NCBI GenBank assembly: GCA_027010005.1 | Contig: JALVCM010000299.1 | Location: 1 to 9,749 of the forward strand | Reading direction: 5' to 3' | DNA length: 9,749 nucleotides | From: Thiohalobacter sp. | GTDB taxonomy: Bacteria > Pseudomonadota > Gammaproteobacteria > DSM-19610 | In this document: one piece after another, positions 1 to 7,517 of the stretch | Position numbering within the stretch: position 1 is the stretch's first letter | Layout: every line of letters starts with the position of its first letter | Made by a program: the position numbers and the translations under genes | The notes under the pieces: model-generated | Databases searched by the model: none | What the model saw: only the letters and a program-made list of their open reading frames with translations | Told to the model about the DNA's origin: nothing

Positions 1-757
1 AGCGTGCCGGATGACTGATTCCTGCGACCGCGTGGCAGGCCTGGCCGGCAAAGGAATACAACGGACGTGTGTCAGCAGGGTTCTGCACATTAACGGCGTC
101 ACCCGCTCTGGTATCAATATGAAACCTCGCCAGCGGGTGTTCGCCCAGTGAAACTGTGGCATCCACCCGTGCCAGACGCGACAACCGTTCACGCAGTGGC
201 CCGGCCGGCAGGCACTGCCTGTTACCAAACCCCCGTAACGGGTCAATCATCACAATTTCAATATCGCGCCCGAGTTGTTTGTGTTGCAGGCCATCGTCAC
301 TGATCAGCACATCGACCGGGCGCTCATCCAGTAATGCACATGCCGCTGCAAACCGGTCCGGTCCGGCATAGACGGGTACCCTGCAGGCCTGTGCAAGCCA
401 CACCGCTTCATCGCCACTGAGCGACGGATCACTGTCTGGCGTGACCCTGTGCGGCCAGCTGGCGGCCTTACCACCATAGCCCCGTGCAATGATACCGGCA
501 CGCAGTCCCTGTTCAGACAACACATCCACCAGCGCCGCTACAAATGGTGTTTTACCGGTACCTCCCACCGTCAGGTTACCTACCACGATGGTGGTCGCCG
601 CGGGATGCCTGGTGCGCAACAGCCCCGCCCTGTGAGCCTGTTGACGGATACCGGTCAGCATACAATAGAGCCAGGAGAACGGCATCAACCAGGCGGGTGG
701 CGGTCTCTCCGCATACCAGATACGGTTCAACCCGTGTTCCAGCCGGTCGCGCCTCAT
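1..757 (-). CDS. lpxK: Tetraacyldisaccharide 4'-kinase LpxK, partial (C-terminus beyond left edge)
   Basis: LpxK transfers the gamma-phosphate of ATP to the 4' position of the tetraacyldisaccharide-1-phosphate lipid A precursor, giving lipid IVA, at the cytoplasmic face of the inner membrane. The window holds 252 residues of a protein usually near 330. The start is an ATG at 757, which overlaps the msbA stop by four bases (ATGA), so translation is probably coupled; no good ribosome binding site is visible. The N-terminus has the family's NRIWY segment and a hydrophobic membrane-associated helix (about residues 22-36). A P-loop GNLTVGGTGKTP follows at 60-71, then SRGYGG-like ARGYGG at 91-96, the conserved DDGLQH at 154-159 and a GFGN...LPAGPLRE block at 176-190. 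All match LpxK closely. It is the last visible gene of the exbB-exbD-msbA-lpxK operon, next to the flippase that moves the finished lipid A. The frame is open to the window edge with no sign of damage. Confidence 0.96.
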   Translation of the reverse strand, partial: MRRDRLEHGLNRIWYAERPPPAWLMPFSWLYCMLTGIRQQAHRAGLLRTRHPAATTIVVGNLTVGGTGKTPFVAALVDVLSEQGLRAGIIARGYGGKAASWPHRVTPDSDPSLSGDEAVWLAQACRVPVYAGPDRFAAACALLDERPVDVLISDDGLQHKQLGRDIEIVMIDPLRGFGNRQCLPAGPLRERLSRLARVDATVSLGEHPLARFHIDTRAGDAVNVQNPADTRPLYSFAGQACHAVAGISHPAR

Positions 758-2520
758 GTCACGCGCGTGTCGCTGAACTGCAAACGGTACAGGTCGGCAT
801 AAACCCCCTGCTTCGCCAGTAACTCGGCATGGGTGCCGCTTTCTATCAGCGTCCCCTGTTCCAGTACCAGAATGCGGTCGGCATGTTCCACCGTGGATAA
901 ACGGTGTGCAATGACAAGTGAGGTGCGATGTTGCATGAGTTGTTCAAGTGCATCATGCACCAGTTTCTCGGACACACTGTCGAGTGCGGAGGTGGCTTCG
1001 TCCAGCACCAGTATCGGCGCATTCTTGAGAATGGTGCGGGCTATCGCCAGGCGCTGGCGTTGTCCGCCGGACAACAGCGCGCCACGATCACCGATACGCG
1101 TATCCAGCCCATGCGGTAATTCACGGATAAAGTCCATCGCATGCGCGGCCTCTGCCGCCGCGATAATCTCCTGCTCACTGGCATCCGCCAGGGCACCGAA
1201 GGCAATATTACTGCGAATGGTATCGTTAAACAGAATCACATCCTGTCCGACCATGCCGACCTGGCTGCGCAGGTCAGCGCGCCGGTAATCCTTCAGGTCC
1301 CGTCCATCGAGTAAGACAGTGCCACTGACTGGGTCATGGAAACGCACCAGTAATTGCGCCAGTGTGGACTTGCCGCTGCCGGAATGCCCCACCAGCGCGA
1401 CGCGCTGCCCGGGTTCGATCACAAACGAAAGCTGTTTGAGGACATTGCCCTTGTGCTCGTCGTAGGCAAACGAGACATCCCGGAATTCAATGGCACCACG
1501 CACCCGGGACAGTGGCACCTTACCGCCCGGGTCTTCATTTTCCTCATCCAGCACAGCAAAGATGCTGCGCGCCGCCGCCACACCGCGCTGTACCGACGCA
1601 TTGATATTGGTCAGCCGTTTCATGGGTTGCATCAATAACATCATGGCGGCGATAAAAGAGACGAAGCTGCCGACACTGATTTCGCTGGCCACCGATTCCA
1701 GCGTGGTCAGGTACACCACCAGCGCCAGGATGCAGGCGGCAATAAACTGTATGACCGGGGTGCTGGCGCCAGCCACAGCCGCCATGCGCAGGTGCAGTTT
1801 TCGGTTACGTTCATTCACACCGCGGAAGCGGGACTCCTGCCAGCGCTCCGCGTTGAATGTCTTGATCAGCCGGTGCCCATGGATGGCCTCTTCACTGAAC
1901 TGGGTCAGTTCCCCCATCGAGTCCTGGATACGCCGGCTGATGCGCCGAAAACGCCGGCTGACATAACGGATCAGGACCACCAGTACCGGCCCGACCAGCA
2001 GAAACAGCAGCGTCAGCCAGCCACTGATCCAGAACATATACCCCAGCAGAAATAACAGCGTGAGCGTGTCGCGGATAAGGATCGTTACGGCATTGGTACT
2101 GGCCTCTGCAACCTGTTCGACGTCGAAGGTCAGGCGTGACAGCAGACGACCGGCCGTGTTCCGGTCATAGTAACTGGCGGGCAGGCGCAGGAACTTGTGA
2201 AACAGTTCCTCACGCAACTGACTGATGACCCGCCGGCTGATCAACGCCATGCCATAACGCGAAGCAAAGCCCGCCAGGCCACGGAACAGAAACAGCAGGA
2301 TCAGTGCAATGGGAACAAGACGGATGGTGGCCGGGTCGCGCTCGATAAAATTACCATCGAGCATAGGCTTCATGAGTGCGGCGAAACCGGTTTCAGTCGC
2401 CGCCACCAGCACCATGGCCAGCACTGAGCCGGCAAAGATTTGCCAGTGCGGCCTGGCGTAGGTCAGCAGGCGTCGGTAAGGTCCCGTTACCGAAACAGCA
2501 GTCGGTTCATTCTCCGCCAT
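754..2520 (-). CDS. msbA: Lipid A export ATP-binding/permease protein MsbA
   Basis: MsbA is a homodimeric ABC exporter that flips core-lipid A from the inner to the outer leaflet of the inner membrane. The predicted protein has 588 residues (E. coli 582). Residues 1-320 form the six-helix transmembrane domain, including the stretches near 30-50, 68-90, 145-185 and 255-300. The nucleotide-binding domain has Walker A GHSGSGKST at 378-386, Q-loop Gln426, signature LSGGQ at 483-487, Walker B ILVLDE at 503-508 and switch His539, all intact. I chose the ATG at 2520, which gives the usual short cytoplasmic N-terminus. The open frame continues upstream to 2601, but that extension lies inside exbD and looks unlike the family. 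The start overlaps the exbD end by 14 bases, and no strong ribosome binding site is visible, so coupling to exbD translation is likely. Its stop overlaps the lpxK start. It could in principle be another type IV ABC exporter, but length, motifs and the lpxK neighbour make MsbA nearly certain. Confidence 0.96.
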   Translation of the reverse strand: MAENEPTAVSVTGPYRRLLTYARPHWQIFAGSVLAMVLVAATETGFAALMKPMLDGNFIERDPATIRLVPIALILLFLFRGLAGFASRYGMALISRRVISQLREELFHKFLRLPASYYDRNTAGRLLSRLTFDVEQVAEASTNAVTILIRDTLTLLFLLGYMFWISGWLTLLFLLVGPVLVVLIRYVSRRFRRISRRIQDSMGELTQFSEEAIHGHRLIKTFNAERWQESRFRGVNERNRKLHLRMAAVAGASTPVIQFIAACILALVVYLTTLESVASEISVGSFVSFIAAMMLLMQPMKRLTNINASVQRGVAAARSIFAVLDEENEDPGGKVPLSRVRGAIEFRDVSFAYDEHKGNVLKQLSFVIEPGQRVALVGHSGSGKSTLAQLLVRFHDPVSGTVLLDGRDLKDYRRADLRSQVGMVGQDVILFNDTIRSNIAFGALADASEQEIIAAAEAAHAMDFIRELPHGLDTRIGDRGALLSGGQRQRLAIARTILKNAPILVLDEATSALDSVSEKLVHDALEQLMQHRTSLVIAHRLSTVEHADRILVLEQGTLIESGTHAELLAKQGVYADLYRLQFSDTRVT

Positions 2521-2932
2521 TTTCAGGCTGGTTGGTCGCCAGTGACATCTGCTCCAGTCCCAGTTGCGACGTGGCATCCATGGCGCGGATGACGGCTTCA
2601 TAAGGTGAAGTGCGATCGGCGCGGATCACCACCGGCATTTCTTTTCTGTCACCCAGGAACTTGCGAATCGCACTTTTCAGGGTTTCCAGTTCGGTATTGA
2701 CGACCTGTTCGCCGCCGATAAAGAAATGGCCCTCGGCATCGATCAGGATTTCCAGCACCTCGTCGCGCTCTTCCACAGCGTCGGCACTGGCTTCCGGCAG
2801 TTCGATCTTGATCTCGGATTCGCGCTGGAAAGTGGTGGATACCATAAAAAAGATCAGCAGAATAAAGACAACGTCGATGAGCGGTGTCAGGTTGACTTCC
2901 GGCTCATCGGTTGGCGTCTGGCGCAGTTTCAC
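2507..2932 (-). CDS. exbD: ExbD/TolR family proton-channel subunit
   Basis: This is a 141-residue ExbD/TolR-type protein, the usual family length. The N-terminus is cytoplasmic, and one transmembrane helix spans about residues 16-36 in the segment LTPLIDVVFILLIFFMVSTT. Asp20 matches the conserved proton-carrying aspartate of ExbD, TolR and MotB-like stators. The remaining hundred residues form the periplasmic domain (PVVIRAD...YEAVIRAMDAT is typical). With ExbB it should form an inner-membrane motor driven by the proton gradient. The start is a GTG at 2932 that overlaps the exbB stop (GTGA), with a GGGAG ribosome binding site 7 bases upstream. The end overlaps msbA by 14 bases. The partner that this motor drives is not in the window: no tonB, tolA or siderophore receptor is nearby. 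The symbol follows common usage for this gene position; it could equally be called tolR-like. Confidence 0.93.
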   Translation of the reverse strand: MKLRQTPTDEPEVNLTPLIDVVFILLIFFMVSTTFQRESEIKIELPEASADAVEERDEVLEILIDAEGHFFIGGEQVVNTELETLKSAIRKFLGDRKEMPVVIRADRTSPYEAVIRAMDATSQLGLEQMSLATNQPENGGE

Positions 2933-3573
2933 GGCGCATCTCCCATGACGCTGTCCTGAGGCCTTTGACCATGTAATACCTCAACCATACGCAACGCCTG
3001 CTGCTCCATACGAATGACCAGCAGGGCAATCTTGCCACGGAAATAGCGATAGGCCATCAAAGTGGGAATGGCGACAGCCATTCCTGCTGCCGTGGTAATC
3101 AGGGCTTCAGAGATACCCCCGGCAAGTGCTGCAGGGTTGCCCACACCCTGTGTGGTGATGGCAGAGAACACCTTGATCATGCCGATCACGGTGCCCAGCA
3201 GGCCCAGCAAGGGGGAAATGGCTGCAATGGTTCCGAGCGTGTTGATGTAGCGCTCCAGTTCGTGGACCACGTGACGGCCGGTATCCTCGATCGCTTCCTT
3301 CATGATCTCACGGCTGGCATTACGGTTGGACAGGCCGGCTGCGAGTATGCGCCCCAGCGGTGAGCTGGCGCGCAGGGTCTGCATACGCTCCACGTCGAGC
3401 TTTTTCTCCTTGGCCCATTCCCAGACCTGGGCAGCCAGTTCAGAGGGAATAACGCGCCGGATGCGCAGTGTCCACAAGCGTTCGGCAATAATCGCGAAGG
3501 CGATAATCGAGCAGGCAATAATCGGGGCCATCAGCCAGCCGCCGGCGGTAACCAGTTCAAACACGTTTGCCAT
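2929..3573 (-). CDS. exbB: ExbB/TolQ family (MotA/TolQ/ExbB) proton-channel protein
   Basis: This 214-residue inner-membrane protein belongs to the MotA/TolQ/ExbB family and partners with the ExbD-like product encoded immediately downstream. Three transmembrane helices are visible at about residues 12-30, 112-135 and 155-178, with a cytoplasmic region between the first two. The family core is clear: an ERLW segment after helix 1, then LERYINTLGTIAAISPLLGL leading into LGTVIGMI, and GGISEALITTAAGMAVAIP in helix 3. ExbB normally forms a pentamer around an ExbD dimer. I chose the ATG at 3573, preceded directly by GGAAAAGG; this gives the usual short periplasmic N-terminus. The frame stays open upstream to 3636, but those 21 residues are polar and untypical. 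The gene ends in a GTGA overlap with exbD. A 92-base gap separates it from comEC, so it may start its own transcript. Confidence 0.93.
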   Translation of the reverse strand: MANVFELVTAGGWLMAPIIACSIIAFAIIAERLWTLRIRRVIPSELAAQVWEWAKEKKLDVERMQTLRASSPLGRILAAGLSNRNASREIMKEAIEDTGRHVVHELERYINTLGTIAAISPLLGLLGTVIGMIKVFSAITTQGVGNPAALAGGISEALITTAAGMAVAIPTLMAYRYFRGKIALLVIRMEQQALRMVEVLHGQRPQDSVMGDAP

Positions 3574-3614
3574 CCTTTTCCATTGATTTGTCCCGCAGTT
3601 CTGTATCGCAGCGA

Positions 3615-3643
3615 ATGATACTTGAATCAGGCGCAAATACGAA
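3615..3643 (-). promoter_or_regulatory. Possible weak promoter for exbB-exbD-msbA-lpxK
   Basis: The 92-base gap between comEC and exbB is the only break in the minus-strand block to its left. On the minus strand it holds TATCAT (3615-3620), a good -10 match, with TTCGTA (3638-3643) 17 bases upstream, a poor -35 match. A start about 7 bases beyond the -10 would leave a leader of roughly 35 bases before exbB. No stem-loop terminator for comEC is visible here, so read-through from comEC is also possible. Weak inference by eye. Confidence 0.25.
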
Positions 3644-3665
3644 TGCCCGGCACACGCTGCACCTT

Positions 3666-5969
3666 CTAGGGCGCCGCAGCAGATCCTGCAACTGCACCAA
3701 AATGCCGAAGCCGGCGATAGCGGCTGATAAAAAGTGGGTGATCCGCATCAATATGCACCTGGATACTGCCCTCATTGGCGGTATTCAGCTGTACAGCACC
3801 CTGCTGCCGGTAACGCTCGCTGACGTCTGACCGGGGAAAGCCGAAACGGTTCAGGTAACCGGTGGAAAAAATCACCAGCTCAGGGTCCACCGCAGAAACA
3901 AACTCTGCACTGGACGATGTCCGGCTTCCGTGATGCGGGGCCAGCAGCACACTGGCGGGTAATTTGTGTGCCACCTGCTGCAGCAAACGACGTTCCACTC
4001 GGCGTTCTATATCGCCCGGTAACAGGATCGAACGACCATCGCGTGCGGTCACGCGCAGCACACAGGACGCATTGTTTCCGCTTTCCCCCTCCCCGGCCGG
4101 AGACAGTATCTCAAACTGCACCCTGTCCCATTCCCAGTGCTGACCGGCCCGGCAACGGTGCACATCGGTAAATTCCAGCTTGTCGGCTTCCCCGCTGTCG
4201 ATACGGCCATTATGGAACATGGCACGTATTGCTACAGCGCCTCCTGCATGGTCATTGTCGGCATGGCTGATGATCAGGCGATCCAGGAAGTTATAGTCCA
4301 GCCAGTGCAGGTAAGGTGTGACAACCGCCTCACCGGTATCAAAGCCGCTGCGAAACGACGGCCCGGCATCGAACACCAGTACGTGCCGCTGCGTCTGGAT
4401 CACGGCCGACAACCCCTGCCCCACGTCCAGCACGGTCAGCCAGACATTGCCGTTTTCCGGGCGGGTTGCCGGTGCCAGCATGACGGGAAGTAGCAGCATC
4501 AGGCCGGCCAGCCGGACCGGTAATGCGCGGGATGCCAACACGGCTGTCACACCCGCCACCAGCAACGTGACACCCTGGGGCGTGATGGCAGGCAGATATA
4601 ACAAACTGCCAGGCCAGCGGGAAAACCATTCCAGCCCCTGCCACAACAGCCCCACCGAGATAGCTGCCATGCCAAGAAACACCGTGGCCGCAGCTGGCCA
4701 CAACAACAGACTGACCAGCCCGGCGAGTAACGGTGGCACCACCAGCAAACCGGTCCAGGGTATGGCCAGCAGGTTCGCCAGTGGCGCAACAACAGAGACC
4801 TGCCGGAACCAGACCCAGCCCGGCACCAGTAAGGCAAGCGGCAGGAGAAGTTGCAGGCGGCCGATGCTGTACCACTTCGACTGACCACCCTGATGCCCCA
4901 CACTCAGGTACAGGATTGCGGCAACGGCACCGAACGACAGCCAGAAACCGGGCGTCAGGACTGACAGGGGATCGAGCCACATCACCAGCCACAGTGCCAG
5001 CGACCAGGTCTGCCAAGGGGAAGGCTTTTGTGCGGCAAAACCGGACAACATGAATAGCGTAATCATGACCAGTGCGCGTTGCGCCGGCACCTGGAAACCG
5101 GACAGCACTGCATAGCCAAGCGCAGCCACGATGCTGGCAATCGCTGCAGCATGACGGGCCGGCCAGTAGCGGCACAGACCGGCGCGGGCCCAGGTATAAC
5201 GCACCAGGCCAAACAGCAGACCGGCCACCAGGCCGACATGCAGACCGGATATCGCCAGCAGGTGTCCGGTACCTGTTGTTCTCAACACATCCCACTGTGC
5301 GTCTGTCATACGACTGCGATCCCCCACCCCGAGCGCCCGCAACAGGGCGGTGGCCACGGGGTGGTCGGCAAGCCGGTTTGAAAGTCCGCCTGCCAGCCAT
5401 TCACGGGTGGTGTGAATCGTCACGGCGGATGGCCCACTGATTCGCCGGTTATTGCCCTTATTGCGGACATAGCCGGTGGCACGAATACCGGCTGCGAGCA
5501 ACCAGCGTTCGTAATCAAACCCGCCGGGATTGGCAAATCCGTGCGGGCGTTTCAGACGTACGCGCAATTGCCAGCGCTCACCGGGATGAACTTCTGCCGC
5601 ATCGCGGTACCAGTTAAGGCGAACTTTCAGGGGAAGTGCATGACAACCGCCGGCATCGCGGTAACAGTCAATATCAAACACAAAGCGCAAACGTCCGCCG
5701 GCCCGCGTTTCAGGCAGGCCCTGAATCGCACCCTCAACCTGCAGGTCACGATTCTCCAGGGCGCGCGGCAGTTGCTGTGCCAGCAGTGCGTGCAGACACC
5801 AGCCACACCACAGGAACCCGGCCACCGCGATGGCGATGAACCGGCAGGACTTTCGAGGCACAAACAGCAGCCCGACCAGTGGCGCTACGGCAAACCACCA
5901 GCCGTCGAGCGGCATAAACACCAGAAACACACTAATTCCGGCCAGAGTGGCCAGTGCGGAGTAAAGCAT
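3666..5969 (-). CDS. comEC: ComEC/Rec2 family DNA internalisation protein
   Basis: ComEC is the inner-membrane channel that takes single-stranded DNA into the cytoplasm during natural transformation. The protein has about 767 residues, normal for proteobacterial ComEC. The order of parts is a hydrophobic N-terminus with a DUF4131-like extracytoplasmic region (to about residue 190), the Competence domain with GTGHLLAISGLHVG around 233-246 and a long multi-helix region to about 500, then a C-terminal metallo-beta-lactamase-like domain from about 510. That domain keeps VLDVGQG (513-519), the metal-binding SHADNDHAGG (568-577), GDIE (652-655) and PHHGS (678-682), so the putative nuclease site looks intact. 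I prefer the ATG at 5969, preceded by CAGGGA; a GTG at 6002 would add 11 polar residues. The gene starts divergently from the barrel-protein gene, 166 bases away. One frame runs through without a break. No other competence gene is in view, so whether the cell is transformable cannot be judged here. Confidence 0.95.
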   Translation of the reverse strand: MLYSALATLAGISVFLVFMPLDGWWFAVAPLVGLLFVPRKSCRFIAIAVAGFLWCGWCLHALLAQQLPRALENRDLQVEGAIQGLPETRAGGRLRFVFDIDCYRDAGGCHALPLKVRLNWYRDAAEVHPGERWQLRVRLKRPHGFANPGGFDYERWLLAAGIRATGYVRNKGNNRRISGPSAVTIHTTREWLAGGLSNRLADHPVATALLRALGVGDRSRMTDAQWDVLRTTGTGHLLAISGLHVGLVAGLLFGLVRYTWARAGLCRYWPARHAAAIASIVAALGYAVLSGFQVPAQRALVMITLFMLSGFAAQKPSPWQTWSLALWLVMWLDPLSVLTPGFWLSFGAVAAILYLSVGHQGGQSKWYSIGRLQLLLPLALLVPGWVWFRQVSVVAPLANLLAIPWTGLLVVPPLLAGLVSLLLWPAAATVFLGMAAISVGLLWQGLEWFSRWPGSLLYLPAITPQGVTLLVAGVTAVLASRALPVRLAGLMLLLPVMLAPATRPENGNVWLTVLDVGQGLSAVIQTQRHVLVFDAGPSFRSGFDTGEAVVTPYLHWLDYNFLDRLIISHADNDHAGGAVAIRAMFHNGRIDSGEADKLEFTDVHRCRAGQHWEWDRVQFEILSPAGEGESGNNASCVLRVTARDGRSILLPGDIERRVERRLLQQVAHKLPASVLLAPHHGSRTSSSAEFVSAVDPELVIFSTGYLNRFGFPRSDVSERYRQQGAVQLNTANEGSIQVHIDADHPLFISRYRRLRHFGAVAGSAAAP

Positions 5970-6004
5970 TTCGTCCCTGAAATCCTGTCTTTTCCGTACC
6001 ACTC

Positions 6005-6033
6005 ACCCTACACCTGTCGCGGAAAAACGACAA
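6005..6033 (-). promoter_or_regulatory. Possible comEC promoter
   Basis: On the minus strand TTGTCG (6028-6033) matches the -35 consensus at four of six bases. After a 17-base spacer comes TAGGGT (6005-6010), a poor -10 matching at three of six. Transcription would begin near 5998, inside the GTG-start extension of comEC, which would fit the downstream ATG at 5969 as the real start. Low confidence, by eye only. Confidence 0.2.
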
Positions 6034-6070
6034 GTTGTGGCGTAGTTCACTATGTCTGCCCGCCGACATC

Positions 6071-6079
6071 TGGTAGAAT
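6071..6079 (+). promoter_or_regulatory. Extended -10 promoter for the barrel/lipoprotein pair
   Basis: The bases TGGTAGAAT form an extended -10 element (TG, one base, then TAGAAT, five of six to TATAAT). The -35 region 17 bases upstream (TATGTC) is poor, which is common for extended -10 promoters. Transcription would start near 6086, giving a leader of about 50 bases before the GTG at 6136. A short dyad, ATGTC and GACAT eight bases apart (6052-6069), lies just upstream and could be an operator or chance. Confidence 0.4.
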
Positions 6080-6125
6080 TTACCCAGACCTGTCCAGCCA
6101 CGCGGGCCGGGCATCACGACTGATC

Positions 6126-6131
6126 AGGAGG
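6126..6131 (+). promoter_or_regulatory. Consensus ribosome binding site AGGAGG deciding a GTG start
   Basis: A perfect AGGAGG lies 4 bases before the GTG at 6136. An ATG overlaps that GTG (ATGTG at 6134-6138) in another frame, but it gives only a short meaningless peptide. The signal peptide begins in the GTG frame, so the GTG is the true start. Confidence 0.7.
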
Positions 6132-6135
6132 GAAT

Positions 6136-6891
6136 GTGCGACAACTTGCTATCTTCGCTGCCCTGCTGGCGTTTGTTCCACCGTTGGTCCAGGCTGATAA
6201 TCTAAAGGTCGAGGCTGGCGCCCAGCGCTGGTCATACGACATCGGTGGTTCTGTGCGCTATAAAAGCAAACAATCATCCGATGATATCGATGTCAACGAC
6301 GACCTCGGTTATAACGACGATAATCTGAACAGCTACTATCTTACTTTCGAGCACCCACTGCCGGTGCTGCCGAATATCCGTGTCAGCAGCACCAACATCG
6401 ACAGCAGTACCAACGGCAGGCTGTCGAAAAGCGTGGACTATGGTAATACCACCTTTGCCATAAACGAGGATGTCAGCAGTGAAGTCCAGCTGGACCAGAC
6501 GGATGTCACCATGTATTACCAGCTGTTTGATACCGTGCTTAATGTCGATCTTGGCCTGAACGCAAAGTACATCGATTCCCGCTCGCGTATCACCGGCTCG
6601 ATATCCGGGACCGAAACAGCTGATGTATCGGGCTGGGTACCCATGCTCTATGCCGGGTTTGGTGCCGACCTGCCGTTTACCGGCCTGTCCATCAGTGCCG
6701 ATGGCAGTTTTGTGGGTTACCAGGACAGCACCTTCTATGACTACACGCTGAAAGCCAGCTACATCACACCCTGGTACCTGGGTGTCGATGTCGGTTACCG
6801 CTCAATCCGGCTGAACCTCGATGACTTCGACGGTTCCTATGCCGACATCGAGTTTGACGGACCGTTCGCCGGCGCACACCTCGAATTCTGA
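6136..6891 (+). CDS. TIGR04219-type outer-membrane beta-barrel protein
   Basis: This 251-residue protein is predicted to sit in the outer membrane as a small beta-barrel. It starts at a GTG with a perfect ribosome binding site. Residues 1-20 form a Sec signal peptide ending VQA, with probable cleavage before Asp21. The mature part shows alternating hydrophobic and polar strands, an acidic loop DDIDVNDDLGYNDDN at 49-63, the block FEHPLPVLPNIRVSSTNI at 71-88, and LPFTGLSISADG around 179-190. It ends EFDGPFAGAHLEF, with the terminal phenylalanine used by BAM substrates. From memory, the acidic LGxDD loop, the EHPLPVLPNIR block and the C-terminus match the TIGR04219 outer-membrane family, whose function is unknown. 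Tyr is abundant and no cysteine is present. It lies 8 bases before a lipoprotein gene and is probably cotranscribed with it. The acidic loops might bind cations, but that is a guess. Family call fairly sure; function unknown. Confidence 0.85.
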   Translation: MRQLAIFAALLAFVPPLVQADNLKVEAGAQRWSYDIGGSVRYKSKQSSDDIDVNDDLGYNDDNLNSYYLTFEHPLPVLPNIRVSSTNIDSSTNGRLSKSVDYGNTTFAINEDVSSEVQLDQTDVTMYYQLFDTVLNVDLGLNAKYIDSRSRITGSISGTETADVSGWVPMLYAGFGADLPFTGLSISADGSFVGYQDSTFYDYTLKASYITPWYLGVDVGYRSIRLNLDDFDGSYADIEFDGPFAGAHLEF

Positions 6892-6899
6892 TTGATCCC

Positions 6900-7517
6900 G
6901 TGCGCCAGCGGCGTCTGATCCCTGCTCTTGTCCTTGTCCTGTTTGCCGCTTCGCTGGCAGCGTCCTGTGCAACCACACCCCCCCGCAACACAGTAAACAG
7001 CTGCGCCATTTTCACCGAGAAAGATGGCTGGTATTCCGATGCACTGGACAGCCAGAAAAAATGGGGGGTTCCGATCCATGTCCAACTGGCGATCATCTAC
7101 CAGGAATCGCGTTTCGTACACGACGCCAAACCCCCGCGAAAAAAACTGTTGTGGGTCATCCCCTGGACTCGCCTGTCGTCAGCCTACGGTTATGGACAAA
7201 TCAAGGATGGCACCTGGGACTGGTACCGGAAATCCACCGGCAACCGCTGGGCGGACCGTGACGACTTCGAGGACGTGGTGGATTTTATCGGCTGGTACGG
7301 CGATGTCTCTCACCGCAAGCTGGGGATCAGCAAGTGGGACGCCTACAGCCAGTACCTGGCCTACCACGAAGGACACGGCGGTTTTAAACGCAAAACCTAC
7401 AGGAAAAAACCGTGGTTGATCAAGGTGGCAAAAAAGGTTGCTTCACGCGCGTCGGCCTACCGCGCACAGCTCAAGCAATGTGAAGGCGAACTTGACCGGG
7501 GCTGGTGGTTTTTCTAG
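6900..7517 (+). CDS. Lysozyme/SLT-like domain lipoprotein (putative peptidoglycan lytic enzyme)
   Basis: This 205-residue protein is probably an envelope lipoprotein with a lysozyme-like fold. The N-terminus has Arg residues, a hydrophobic stretch (about 6-21) and a lipobox-like LAASC, placing the lipidated cysteine at 23. The fold's hallmarks follow: [12 protein letters not shown] at 61-72, where Glu69 is the likely catalytic acid, then [17 protein letters not shown] at 93-109, corresponding to the GLMQ-type motif of lytic transglycosylases, and a [11 protein letters not shown] segment at 152-162. The end is very basic (about 163-192) and could contact peptidoglycan or membrane. Cys34 or Cys35 region and Cys193 could form a disulfide. 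It is shorter and more compact than Slt70 or MltC. The start is a GTG at 6900 with no clear ribosome binding site, 8 bases after the barrel gene, so translation may be coupled. Its stop codon shares a CTAG with that of lolD. Cleavage of glycan strands is inferred from the fold, not shown. Confidence 0.82.
   Translation: MRQRRLIPALVLVLFAASLAASCATTPPRNTVNSCAIFTEKDGWYSDALDSQKKWGVPIHVQLAIIYQESRFVHDAKPPRKKLLWVIPWTRLSSAYGYGQIKDGTWDWYRKSTGNRWADRDDFEDVVDFIGWYGDVSHRKLGISKWDAYSQYLAYHEGHGGFKRKTYRKKPWLIKVAKKVASRASAYRAQLKQCEGELDRGWWFF

Noticed and set aside
3557..3775. A 72-codon minus-strand frame across the comEC end and comEC-exbB gap
   Set aside because: It overlaps the real end of comEC and the exbB start, and its sequence has no signal peptide, helix or family pattern.
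4339..5400. A 353-codon minus-strand frame within comEC
   Set aside because: It is a second frame of the same strand as the intact 767-residue ComEC, whose motifs are all in the other frame. No frameshift is needed to explain it.
6052..6069. Short dyad ATGTC / GACAT upstream of the barrel gene
   Set aside because: Five-base arms with an eight-base spacer are expected often by chance; kept only as a remark under the promoter.
5412..6197. A 261-codon plus-strand frame from inside comEC to the start of the barrel gene
   Set aside because: It lies opposite comEC, then enters the barrel gene in a wrong frame; the peptide resembles no family.
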